Both the position numbers and the translations under genes were made by a program. From JBEVEP01 sp040512755 (lineage in GTDB: Bacteria; Pseudomonadota; Alphaproteobacteria; Rhizobiales; Rhizobiaceae), in NCBI GenBank assembly GCA_040512755.1, contig JBEVEP010000003.1:1-7251 (forward strand): a stretch of DNA of 7,251 bases, in the 5' to 3' direction. Shown here one piece after another: positions 1-6,977 of this stretch. Within the stretch, counting starts at the first letter, position 1. Each line of letters begins with the position of its first letter. The notes under the pieces were generated by a model. It did not search any database, was not told the origin of the DNA, and saw only the letters and a list, made by a program, of their open reading frames with translations.

Positions 1-1
1 C

Positions 2-148
2 TTCGATCTGGCCGGCACGGACTGCGCCAAGGTCAGCCGTGTCCTGATCAACAGCGTAACCGAATGCAAGGGAGCGGGAATCGAACCTGACGCCTGCATT
101 CGTCGTCTGAAGGCCGAAACGAAGGCCGACATCAAGTTTGGCATATAG
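2..148 (+). CDS. C-terminal fragment of unrecognised protein (5' end outside window)
   Basis: An open frame enters from the left edge and ends at a TAG at 146-148, giving the last 48 residues of a protein. The peptide contains three cysteines (in TDCAK, TECKG and DACIR contexts) and ends in a charged, probably helical stretch (RRLKAETKADIKFGI). Third codon positions are mostly G or C, as in the real genes of the window, which supports coding. The stop lies six bases before the tonB start, so the two genes are probably co-transcribed. I do not recognise the family, and the fragment is too short to assign a function. The spaced cysteines could suit an exported protein with disulfides, but that is a guess. 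Confidence 0.6.
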   Translation, partial: FDLAGTDCAKVSRVLINSVTECKGAGIEPDACIRRLKAETKADIKFGI

Positions 149-154
149 CGGGTC

Positions 155-1531
155 ATGACCGGAGCGATCGAGCCACATTTCGCGAACTGCGCCACCGTCT
201 GGCCGATTGCGAGCGCTCTTCTGGCTGATCCGCCAGAGCCGCAGATCGTGATCCCTGGGGATGCGTTCAAAGGTTGGTCTGCTCCAATCAGTACCAGGAC
301 TTTGATAGCAGATCAGACTGCGGAACTTTCCGTGTCTGCCCCCGAGCCGCTGGCCGTCAGGCCGGCCGCCAAGGAGCGTGTTCGGCGGAGTTGGATATCG
401 ACAGTCGGGTTGTCGCTTATCCTGCATTCGGCGGCCCTGGCATCGATGGTCTGGCTTGGGGCAATCACCGAGGAGCCAACCTTGATCGCGGGTAGTGAAG
501 CCGATGTCATCGCGCTGTCCGGCAATGCGAACATCGACCAAACCTCTGCGGGCGATCTGGACGCGACCCATGTGACGCTGATCCCTATGCTGGAGGCAAA
601 GCCTGTAGAGACGGTGACAGCGGACGAGGTTCCAGTCTCCGAGGCGACTGGGCCTGTGGAGACCGTCGTCGCGGAAGCGCCATCGATGGAAGTGGCCGAG
701 CCTGTGGCCAAAGCCCATCTAGCGCCGGAGGTGCAGCCCTCGCCGGCTGCCCCCGCCATGGAAGAATCTGCGAAGGAAATCGCTCAGCCCGATCCGCTTC
801 CCGAAATTCTGGCCACCGATCAAGCTGAACCTGTCGAAGACGACAATATTGTTCAACCGCCGACTGCGTCCGTAAAACCTGAGGTGGTTGAACCCGTGGA
901 ACAGGCTGTGGCCATGGAGACGACGGACGAAGTTTCGGAGGCGCTCACACCCACTCCAGATCAGCACCTTGTTCCGAAGAAGCCGAAAGAAAAGGCCACC
1001 GCGAAGCCAGGAAAGGTTGAGCGGGCGGCGGAGAAGAAACCCCAGAAGGAAAAACAGACGAAGGCGGAAGCAAAAGCGCAGAAGTCCCCGGCGAAATCCA
1101 AAGACAACGCGAAAGCCGCGACGGCTATGGGCAATGGCGGCGTCGGCCAAGCTGACACCAAGCGAGGCGCCACCGAGGGCCGGGCGGACGGGACGGCCGC
1201 GTCAAGAGGCACCGACGCAAGACGGACGCAGGGAGACGGCAACGCGGCAGCCGACAATTACAAGGGCAAGGTCAGGCGAAAGCTGCAACGGGCCCTGCGA
1301 GCGCCTGCCGGCGCAAGCCGTCAAAAAGCCTGGCCAGAGGTCGTCCTGTCGTTCACCATCTCCGCCAGCGGAAACATTGCCGGTCCCGGCCTCATCATTC
1401 GCAGTTCAGGTTCACCCGCTTTCGACAAAGCGGCGCTCGCCGCTCTTCGCCGGGCTGCACCATTTCCACCGATCCCACTGGAGATCGGCCGATCGAGTTG
1501 GCCGTTCACCATTCCGGTCGAATTCAGGTAG
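155..1531 (+). CDS. tonB: TonB family energy transducer
   Basis: This is an inner-membrane protein that couples the proton-motive force, through ExbB/ExbD, to outer-membrane TonB-dependent receptors such as those for siderophores or heme. The order of parts in the 458 residues is typical. A single hydrophobic segment lies at about 81-104 and contains the conserved Ser/His pattern (SLILHSAALAS, His91) used for ExbB/ExbD contact. A long Pro/Glu/Ala-rich and then Lys-rich periplasmic spacer covers about 120-365. The C-terminal TonB domain covers about 369-458 and carries SSGSPAFDKAAL, APFPPIP and a final FTIPVEF strand. About 80 residues precede the membrane segment, more than in E. coli TonB. 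The ATG at 155 has only a weak ribosome binding site, so a later GTG start is possible. The gene follows the upstream fragment by six bases, and exbB/exbD are not in the window. The nearby heme monooxygenase relic suggests a role in heme or iron uptake (inference). Confidence 0.9.
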   Translation: MTGAIEPHFANCATVWPIASALLADPPEPQIVIPGDAFKGWSAPISTRTLIADQTAELSVSAPEPLAVRPAAKERVRRSWISTVGLSLILHSAALASMVWLGAITEEPTLIAGSEADVIALSGNANIDQTSAGDLDATHVTLIPMLEAKPVETVTADEVPVSEATGPVETVVAEAPSMEVAEPVAKAHLAPEVQPSPAAPAMEESAKEIAQPDPLPEILATDQAEPVEDDNIVQPPTASVKPEVVEPVEQAVAMETTDEVSEALTPTPDQHLVPKKPKEKATAKPGKVERAAEKKPQKEKQTKAEAKAQKSPAKSKDNAKAATAMGNGGVGQADTKRGATEGRADGTAASRGTDARRTQGDGNAAADNYKGKVRRKLQRALRAPAGASRQKAWPEVVLSFTISASGNIAGPGLIIRSSGSPAFDKAALAALRRAAPFPPIPLEIGRSSWPFTIPVEFR

Positions 1532-1748
1532 TAGGAACCCGATCTTGTTCCCTCTGACGCGCCTTCACATGCTCGCCGCAGAACGCGGTGACGGTCTTCG
1601 GCCGGAATTGCTCGTACTGCTTCGACACCGTGAAGCCATTGCGGCAGCCGGTTCAAACGTGGAAGAACTTTCCGCCATCGCCCCGGCGCGCCGGAGCAGG
1701 CCGGACCTCATGCGTCGGCAGCGCGCGAAGAGCACCTGCCCGACGGTG
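1524..1748 (-). pseudogene. Possible decayed zinc-ribbon-like small ORF
   Basis: On the minus strand, one frame between a TAA (1749-1751) and a TGA (1524-1526) has strongly G/C-biased third positions and reads like a small basic protein. It is interrupted by a TGA at 1653-1655. The residues after the TGA are TGC at 1644-1652, so a cysteine in place of the TGA would give a CxxC pair. Further on, FCGEH would complete a CxxC...CxxH zinc-ribbon pattern, followed by a basic KARQRE tail. No start codon with a convincing ribosome binding site is visible, and the end overlaps the tonB stop by eight bases. I do not recognise the family. It could be a decayed gene or only a chance open stretch in GC-rich DNA. 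Confidence 0.25.
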
Positions 1749-1832
1749 TTATCGACTTTTCGCCAAGCTGGCGCGCGATTGGAAAGCCACCAAAAGATGC
1801 CGGCGGCGTGTAAATTCTGAAAGGGATCATTA
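1532..1832. other. 301-base gap between tonB and the heme monooxygenase relic
   Basis: I find no intact gene here. The gap starts with a short inverted repeat (GGAAC at 1534-1538 with GTTCC at 1547-1551, 8-base loop). It lacks a T-run, so it is at best a weak terminator for tonB. Most of the gap is covered by the minus-strand coding-like trace described separately. The end holds a good ribosome binding site (AAGGGA, 1821-1826) for the following reading frame, and a promoter for that gene must lie here if it is not read through from tonB. I do not see a convincing Irr or RirA operator. Confidence 0.6.
1821..1826 (+). promoter_or_regulatory. Ribosome binding site for the heme monooxygenase pseudogene
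   Basis: AAGGGA stands six bases before the ATG at 1833. It fixes the ancestral start at 1833 and not at the internal ATG 1926, whose GGAG directly abuts the start and is too close to serve. Confidence 0.6.
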
Positions 1833-2147
1833 ATGTATATCGCAATGAATCGCTTTAAGGTCCAAAACGGCTCCTAACAATCCTTCGAAGAGGTTTGGAA
1901 AAACCGGGACTCCCGCCTGTCGGAGATGAAGGGCTTCAAGGAGTTTCATCTGTTGCGCGGCCCGATTAACGAGGCCGAGGGTTATACGCTTTTTGCCTCG
2001 CACGCGGTCTGGGAAAGCTATGACGACTTCATCGCCTGGACGAAGTCGGAAAACTTCCGCGCCGCCCACAAGAATGCAGGTCAGAACAAGGTTCTCTATC
2101 TCGGCCACCCGCAATTCGAGGGCTTTTCAGTCGTCGAAGGCGCGTGA
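1833..2147 (+). pseudogene. IsdG/HmuD-type heme-degrading monooxygenase, broken by nonsense codon
   Basis: Read through its stop, this is a 104-residue protein of the antibiotic biosynthesis monooxygenase (ABM) fold, in the group of IsdG and the rhizobial HmuQ/HmuD enzymes. These open the heme ring in the cytoplasm and release iron. The family's catalytic triad is visible: Asn6 (MYIAMNRF), Trp69 (IAWTKSE) and His79 (FRAAHKN), with the ten-residue Trp-His spacing of IsdG. The end KVLYLGHPQFEGF also fits the family. Codon 15 is TAA (1875-1877), where relatives usually have Glu or a similar residue; one base change from GAA or CAA explains it. Restart at the internal ATG 1926 (Met32) would lose the first beta strand and Asn6, so a product of about 73 residues should be inactive. 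The rest of the frame is intact, which points to a recent loss or a sequencing error. Its position after tonB fits heme iron use. Confidence 0.85.
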
Positions 2148-2151
2148 CAGC

Positions 2152-2508
2152 ATGGATTCGGCACAGGCGATCCCGATCCTTCCGTCACCTGACATCAGCT
2201 TGACGAAAGAGTTCTACCGGACGGAGCTTGGCTTCGACGTTATTCAGCCGGAAATGGACCAGTACGTGATGCTGCGTCGCGGTACGATAGAGCTTCATTT
2301 CTGGCTTTCGCTGGATAAAGCCCTTCCGGAGGTGTCGTCCTGCTATATCCGCGACGGAGAGATCGCTGCGCTCCACGCCGAGTTCTCGGCGCGCGGCGTG
2401 CCAGGCCTCAGCGCATTCGAAAAACGGCCATGGAACATGAAGGAATTCTACCTCCATGACCCGCATGGCAATCTGCTTCGTTTCGGCTGTTCGCCCGACG
2501 AAACCTGA
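2152..2508 (+). CDS. VOC family protein (glyoxalase/bleomycin-resistance fold)
   Basis: This is a 118-residue protein with one complete vicinal-oxygen-chelate unit. Near the N-terminus, AIPILPSPDISLTKEFYRTE followed by LGFDV matches the usual opening of bleomycin-resistance-like proteins. The middle has ELHFW (47-51), and the end EFYLHDPHGNLLRFG (about 98-112) matches the common closing motif. Family members include drug-binding proteins that bind bleomycin without metal and metal-dependent lyases or dioxygenases; the substrate here cannot be told. The ATG at 2152 is four bases after the stop of the broken monooxygenase frame. Only a distant GAAGG (2136-2140) precedes it, so its translation may have been coupled to the upstream gene. 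The frame is open further upstream, but that part is antisense-like overlap with the monooxygenase and has no family match. Confidence 0.85.
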   Translation: MDSAQAIPILPSPDISLTKEFYRTELGFDVIQPEMDQYVMLRRGTIELHFWLSLDKALPEVSSCYIRDGEIAALHAEFSARGVPGLSAFEKRPWNMKEFYLHDPHGNLLRFGCSPDET

Positions 2509-2514
2509 CATGCT

Positions 2515-2609
2515 TGGAACCGCTCGCTCCAACGGAATCGCTCTGACTCTTTGTTTTCAAGCAATTCCGGACGGAAAACCGGTCACCACTTTTCCTGGAA
2601 TTGCTCTAA
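2515..2609. repeat. Rhizobial palindromic intergenic repeat
   Basis: The segment contains a sequence type I know as frequent between genes in Mesorhizobium and relatives (GCTCTGACTCTTTGTTTT ... GCAATTCCGGACGGAAAACC ... TTTTCCTGGAATTGCTCTA). The core is an inverted repeat: GCAATTCC at 2561-2568 with GGAATTGC at 2597-2604, and inside it GGAAAA with TTTTCC. The motif GGAATYGCTCTRA occurs twice in the same direction (2534-2546 and 2597-2609). It lies between two convergent genes, so a stem-loop here could stop transcription from either side. It has no long T-run, so terminator activity is only an inference. Its right end contains the putA stop codon (2606-2608). Confidence 0.7.
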
Positions 2610-5600
2610 GCCGCCGCCAACAGGCTCGCATTGCCGCCTGCCGCAGTCGTGTCGACGCAGACGGCGCGCTCATGGGCATAGGCCGCGGGATTAATGATCT
2701 CGGACACCAGCGGGACGATCGGCCCTTTCCGGGCAGCCAGCGCCTGACGGAACGCTCGCAGTGTTTCAGGGCCGGCAGAACTTGCAACGACATCCACATT
2801 GAGCGCTTCGAGAGATCCCGGTTCAATCATGCCATCGAGGGCTGCGACCGGAAGCCCCTTGCCTGTGAGCGGCTGAAGTGCCGCCTGCGCGCCCGGCGCT
2901 ACCGCCAGAACCGCGTTTCCTGCGGCAAGCGCCTGGATCGCCTGGGCGAGCACCGCATCCGCGTCAGGACCAAGACACAGAGCGCGCCCGCGCGGATGTA
3001 GCGTCAACGTATTCGCCTCGCCGGTCGGACCAGGGAGATCGACCGGCCCGAAGTCAATACCGGCTGCTGCTGCGATCGCGTCCGCGCCCTTGCCTCGCAG
3101 ATGCTTCCTCAGAATGGCGATGCGGTCCGGCCGTGTTGCCCAGCCACCCAAGACGGCGTCCGGCAGATGCTCGGCGAGCGCCTTGGCGGATACGGTCTTC
3201 GTCTGGGCAGGTGCGGAAGCCGCGCTGGCGGAACGGCGGAAGCGGCGCAGATAGTGCGGCCCACCAGCCTTCGGCCCGGTTCCGGACAGGCCTTCGCCGC
3301 CGAACGGTTGCGAACCGACCACCGCGCCGATCTGATTGCGGTTGACATAGATGTTGCCGGCATGAACGCCGTCGACAATGTCCTGCACACGGGCCTCAAT
3401 GCGCGTGTGAAGCCCGAAGGTCAGGCCGTAACCCTTGCGATTTATTGAAGAAATCACGTTCCCGATGTCGTCGGCTTCAAACGTCGCGACATGTAGGACC
3501 GGGCCAAAGACCTCCTTCTCCATGTCTCCAATGCCGCCAACCCGGAACACCTGAGGCGACACGAAGCGGCCGCTGTTCGGCGCTTCGCGCCGGGCGATCA
3601 GCTTGCCCTTGGCAGCGAGGCCCTCGCAGTAATCATCGATGGATTTCTTCGCCTCATCATCAATGACAGGGCCGACATCCGTTGAGATAGACCAGGGATC
3701 GCCGACGGTCAGCGCACCCATCGCACCCTCGAGCATTTCAAGCATTTTCTTCTCGACATCCTTCTGAACATAGAGGATGCGCAGCGCCGAGCAGCGCTGA
3801 CCGGCGCTCTGGAACGAAGACGCAAGGATGTCGCGGACCGCTTGCTCTGGCAGTGCGGTGGAATCGACGATCATGGCGTTGAGCCCGCCGGTCTCGGCAA
3901 TCAGCATCGCGTCAGGCGCGGCAGTCTTGGCGAGCTGCCTCTCGATCAGTTTCGCGACTTCGGTGGACCCGGTGAAGCATACTCCCGCAATGCGCGGATC
4001 GGCGGTCAAAGGCGCGCCAACCGACGGGCCGTCGCCCGGCAGAAGTTGCAACACGTCTTCGGGAACGCCCGCCTCGCGCAAAAGCGCCACAGCCCGCGCC
4101 GCAATCAGCGGCGTCTGTTCGGCCGGCTTGGCGATCACCGCGTTGCCGGTCACGAGTGCAGCGGCGATCTGGCCGGAGAAGATTGCGAGGGGGAAATTCC
4201 AGGGCGATATGCAGACGACGACGCCGCGCGCCTCTGTCCCTGCCTCAACCTTCTCGGCCTCGGCTGCGTAGTAGCGCAAGAAATCGACCGCCTCGCGGAC
4301 CTCGGCAACGCCATCGGCCAGCGTCTTGCCCGCTTCCCGCGTCGCCAGCGCAAAAAACTCGACCGCATGCGCCTCGTAGAGATCGGCGGCCTTGCGCAGG
4401 ATCGCCGCACGTTTCTCGACCGGCTTCGCAGCCCAGGACTTTTGCGCCTCGACCGCCGCCTTGACCGCGATCGGAACCTGGCTGGCCTTCGCTTCATGCA
4501 CGGTACCGACGAGATCGGTCGGCTTCGCGGGATTGACGATTTTTCGGGCGGAGCCGTATCCGGCGGCGCGCGTCACCGGTTTTGCGATCCACTGGTCCTG
4601 GCTGGCAAAAGCCGCCCGGCCCTTTTCAATCCTTTCGAGCGTCGCCTTGTCGGTGATGTCCCAGCCATGCGAGTTCGGGCGCCCGGCACCGAAGATTTCG
4701 ACCGGCTTGGCGATGTTCGGATTGGAGGCCGGCCCCTGCACTTCAATAGTCTTCAGCGGATCACGCGCAATCTCTTCAGGCTTCACGTCTTCATCGGTGA
4801 TCTGGTGCACGAACGAGGAGTTTGCACCGTTCTCAAGCAGGCGACGAACCAGATAAGCCAGCAGATCGGAATGTGCGCCGACCGGCGCGTAGATGCGGCA
4901 GCGCGTCCCCTCCGCCTTGCGAATCGTTTCGTGAAGCGATTCTCCCATGCCGTGCAGCCGCTGGAACTCAAAACTGTCGTTATCCGAAGCCATTGCAAGG
5001 ACCGCAGCGACGGTATGCGCATTGTGCGTCGCGAATTGCGGATAGATGCGATCGGTCATGCCGAGCAGCTTGCGGGCGTTGGCGATATAGGAAACGTCGG
5101 TGTTGGCCTTGCGCGTGAACACGGGATAACCGGATAGACCCATCGCCTGGGCGCGCTTTATCTCGGTGTCCCAGTAGGCGCCCTTCACCAGCCGAACCAT
5201 AATGCGACGGTCGAGCCTGTTGGCCAAGGCGTAGAGCCAGTCGATGACAAACGGCGCCCGCGGACCATAAGCCTGCACGACGACGCCAAAGCCGTCCCAG
5301 CCTTCGAGCGACTTGTCGGCCAGAACGTGCTCGATGACGTCGAGGGAAAGGTCGAGGCGGTCGGCCTCTTCGGCATCGATGTTGAGGCCCATCCGGGCGT
5401 CGCGCGCCGCCTGGCAGAGACCGAGCAGGCGCTCGGCCATGACTGGCAGCATCGTCTCCTTCTGCGCGACCTCGTAGCGGGGATGGATCGCCGATAGCTT
5501 GACCGAAATGCCCGGATTGCGGCGGATGTCGTCGCCCTTCGCGATTCGCTTCAGCGAGGCAATGGCATCGGCGTAGGCGCGCAGGTAGCGCAGCGCATCC

Positions 5601-6223
5601 GCTTCGGTCCGAGCGGCTTCGCCAAGCATGTCATAGGAGTAGAGATAGCCCTTCTGCGTGAAGGGCTTGCCGCGCTTTACGGCCTCGTCGATCGTGCGGC
5701 CAAGCACGAACTGTTCGCCCATTTCGCGCATCGCGGCCGCCACTGCCGTGCGGATGACCGGCTCGCCCAGCCGTCGCACCATGGCGCGGAGCGTGCCCTC
5801 TATGCCGCCCTCGCCTTCGTCCAGAACCTTGCCGGTCAGCATCAGCGCCCAGGTCGAGGCATTGACGAAGATCGAGCTCGAGCCACCCGAATGCGCCGAC
5901 CAGTCATGCGGGGCAATCTTGTCGCGAATCAGATCGTCCATCGTTCCGGCGTCGGGAACACGCAGCAGCGCCTCTGCGAGACACATCAGCGCCACGCCTT
6001 CCTTGGTGGACAGCCCGTAGGCGGACAGGAACACCTCCATCAGGCGCGGGTCGGACGAGGAACGAACGGCGCGAACGAGATCGGCGGCCCGTTTCGAGAC
6101 CGCCTCGCGATCCCCTGCGGAGAGTTCCGTCATCTCGGTCAGCCTTTTCAGGGCCTCAGCCTCGTCGGGCAGATAGTTGGCACGGATCTGCTGGCGAATG
6201 GCGTCAAGCATCTGGGCTTTCAT
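2606..6223 (-). CDS. putA: Bifunctional proline dehydrogenase / L-glutamate-gamma-semialdehyde dehydrogenase
   Basis: PutA oxidises proline to pyrroline-5-carboxylate with FAD, passing electrons to the quinone pool at the inner membrane. It then oxidises the semialdehyde to glutamate with NAD+. The 1205 residues show a helical arm (about 1-190) and then the FAD barrel, with YSYDMLGEAARTEADA (195-210), VKGAYWDTEIKRAQ (346-359) and the substrate-binding YLVRRLLENGANSSF (457-471, Arg460/461). The aldehyde dehydrogenase domain has SPWNFPLAIF (673-682), FTGSTEVAK (750-758), Glu777 in IAETGG and catalytic Cys811 in SAGQRCSALR. A C-terminal ALDH-like domain follows, ending in the family motif TTAAGGNASLL (1192-1202). 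No ribbon-helix-helix domain is present, so it is the bifunctional long type, like Sinorhizobium PutA (about 1230 aa). The start at 6223 is chosen for AGGGGA four bases upstream; the frame is open to 6322 but those codons do not look like PutA. It is divergent from putR. Confidence 0.97.
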   Translation of the reverse strand: MKAQMLDAIRQQIRANYLPDEAEALKRLTEMTELSAGDREAVSKRAADLVRAVRSSSDPRLMEVFLSAYGLSTKEGVALMCLAEALLRVPDAGTMDDLIRDKIAPHDWSAHSGGSSSIFVNASTWALMLTGKVLDEGEGGIEGTLRAMVRRLGEPVIRTAVAAAMREMGEQFVLGRTIDEAVKRGKPFTQKGYLYSYDMLGEAARTEADALRYLRAYADAIASLKRIAKGDDIRRNPGISVKLSAIHPRYEVAQKETMLPVMAERLLGLCQAARDARMGLNIDAEEADRLDLSLDVIEHVLADKSLEGWDGFGVVVQAYGPRAPFVIDWLYALANRLDRRIMVRLVKGAYWDTEIKRAQAMGLSGYPVFTRKANTDVSYIANARKLLGMTDRIYPQFATHNAHTVAAVLAMASDNDSFEFQRLHGMGESLHETIRKAEGTRCRIYAPVGAHSDLLAYLVRRLLENGANSSFVHQITDEDVKPEEIARDPLKTIEVQGPASNPNIAKPVEIFGAGRPNSHGWDITDKATLERIEKGRAAFASQDQWIAKPVTRAAGYGSARKIVNPAKPTDLVGTVHEAKASQVPIAVKAAVEAQKSWAAKPVEKRAAILRKAADLYEAHAVEFFALATREAGKTLADGVAEVREAVDFLRYYAAEAEKVEAGTEARGVVVCISPWNFPLAIFSGQIAAALVTGNAVIAKPAEQTPLIAARAVALLREAGVPEDVLQLLPGDGPSVGAPLTADPRIAGVCFTGSTEVAKLIERQLAKTAAPDAMLIAETGGLNAMIVDSTALPEQAVRDILASSFQSAGQRCSALRILYVQKDVEKKMLEMLEGAMGALTVGDPWSISTDVGPVIDDEAKKSIDDYCEGLAAKGKLIARREAPNSGRFVSPQVFRVGGIGDMEKEVFGPVLHVATFEADDIGNVISSINRKGYGLTFGLHTRIEARVQDIVDGVHAGNIYVNRNQIGAVVGSQPFGGEGLSGTGPKAGGPHYLRRFRRSASAASAPAQTKTVSAKALAEHLPDAVLGGWATRPDRIAILRKHLRGKGADAIAAAAGIDFGPVDLPGPTGEANTLTLHPRGRALCLGPDADAVLAQAIQALAAGNAVLAVAPGAQAALQPLTGKGLPVAALDGMIEPGSLEALNVDVVASSAGPETLRAFRQALAARKGPIVPLVSEIINPAAYAHERAVCVDTTAAGGNASLLAAA

Positions 6224-6392
6224 GGCTTCCCCTGAACATGGAAAGAGCAAGTCGGGCTGGGTTACCGCCGCCAGCCACTCAAGCGCGCACCATAGCACGG
6301 GAGCTGAAACGAGCCGGTCCAAAACGGTGGACGGAATAGTCCGAACCGCCTATTAATTACGCTAATTTTCGACTTATCCGACTACGCTATCC
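6224..6392. promoter_or_regulatory. putA-putR divergent control region
   Basis: This 169-base region separates the two divergent starts and must contain both promoters. The putA ribosome binding site (AGGGGA on the minus strand) is at 6228-6233. The putR-proximal part (about 6350-6370) is clearly more AT-rich than the rest of the window. Further inverted repeats are CGGA-N4-TCCG at 6332-6343 and GTCC-N8-GGAC just left of it. I cannot place -35 and -10 boxes with confidence. Confidence 0.7.
6355..6367. promoter_or_regulatory. Candidate PutR (Lrp-type) operator
   Basis: AATTA-CGC-TAATT is a perfect inverted repeat with a three-base centre, 25 bases before the putR ATG. Lrp/AsnC proteins bind AT-rich, weakly palindromic sites of about 13-15 bp, usually beside their own gene. 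The palindrome is seen in the sequence; binding by PutR is inferred. Confidence 0.45.
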
Positions 6393-6845
6393 ATGACCGA
6401 AGACCAATTGGACCGCATTGATCGCAACATCCTTGCCGCGCTTGCGCGCAATGGACGGCTTTCCATGAACGAACTCGCCTCAATGGTCGGCCTGTCGAAG
6501 ACGCCGGTTCAGGCGCGCGTACGCCGGCTGGAAAAGGACGGCTATATCCGCGGCTATTCGGCAGTCATCGATCGCGAACGGATGGGCGAAGGCCACGTTG
6601 CCTTTGTGCAGGTCAAACTCTCGGATACACGCTCGCTCGCGCTTGGCGAATTCAATCGCGCCGTTCAAAGCGTGCCGGAGATCGAACAGTGCCACATGAT
6701 GGCTGCGAGCTTCGACTATCTGCTGAAGGTGAGGACACGGGACATCGCGGCATACCGGCGCGTGCTCGGCGAGCGAATCTCCGCGCTGCCGCATGTAGCG
6801 CAGACATCGACTTTCGTGGCGATGGAAACGGTCAAGGATCGTTAG
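6393..6845 (+). CDS. putR: Lrp/AsnC family regulator of proline catabolism
   Basis: The 150-residue protein has the full Lrp/AsnC layout. An N-terminal winged helix-turn-helix covers about 5-65 (LDRIDRNILAALARNGRLS, then LASMVGLSKTPVQARVRRLEKDGYI). A C-terminal RAM ligand-binding and oligomerisation domain covers about 68-145 (HVAFVQVKLS, PEIEQCHMMAASFDYLLKV, LPHVAQTSTFVAMETV). In Agrobacterium and related bacteria a regulator of this type, PutR, is encoded divergently from putA, activates it with proline and represses itself. The same arrangement here makes the role very likely. The 20 bases before the ATG hold no purine-rich ribosome binding site, so the mRNA may be leaderless or poorly translated; a later start would cut into the helix-turn-helix. 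Confidence 0.92.
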   Translation: MTEDQLDRIDRNILAALARNGRLSMNELASMVGLSKTPVQARVRRLEKDGYIRGYSAVIDRERMGEGHVAFVQVKLSDTRSLALGEFNRAVQSVPEIEQCHMMAASFDYLLKVRTRDIAAYRRVLGERISALPHVAQTSTFVAMETVKDR

Positions 6846-6926
6846 TCTCTCGTGTCCCGATTCTGAAATTCGCAAGAGTTCGATATCGGCGGCAGGTCGC
6901 CGGTGAGGGGTATTTGAGCACATACT

Positions 6927-6977
6927 TCTCCGCTGCCACGCCCGCTTTCGCGTCTGGCTGTTGAGGCAGTCGGGAAG
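6927..6977. repeat. 51-base direct repeat, copy 1
   Basis: It matches 7201-7251 at 41 of 51 positions without gaps, and the last 25 bases (TCTGGCT.TTGAGGCAGTCGGGAAG) differ at one position. Copy 1 can fold: CCCGCTT (6941-6947) pairs with AAGCGGG (6975-6981), enclosing CTGgCT-gttg-AGgCAG. Confidence 0.75.

Noticed and set aside
888..1820. 310-residue open frame overlapping tonB in another frame
   Set aside because: Its composition is an Arg/Pro-rich shift of the Lys/Glu/Ala-rich TonB spacer, with no motif and no ribosome binding site.
1811..1832. Iron-responsive operator (RirA or Irr box) before the heme monooxygenase
   Set aside because: TGA-N6-TCA is present, but the spacing does not fit the TGA-N9-TCA form, and no Irr-type palindrome is seen.
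1830..2114. 94-residue minus-strand frame over the heme monooxygenase
   Set aside because: It is antisense to a region with clear ABM-fold conservation on the plus strand and shows no family match of its own.
3842..5137. 431-residue open frame antisense to putA
   Set aside because: It lies wholly inside the well-supported putA, is Arg-rich with no domain features, and is the usual GC-rich shadow frame.
6223..6322. Upstream extension of putA by 33 codons
   Set aside because: The ribosome binding site at 6228-6233 and the family-like N-terminus favour the start at 6223.
6887..6902. CGGCG/CGCCG stem as a terminator for putR
   Set aside because: The stem is only five bases and is followed by GTGAGGGG, not by a T-run.
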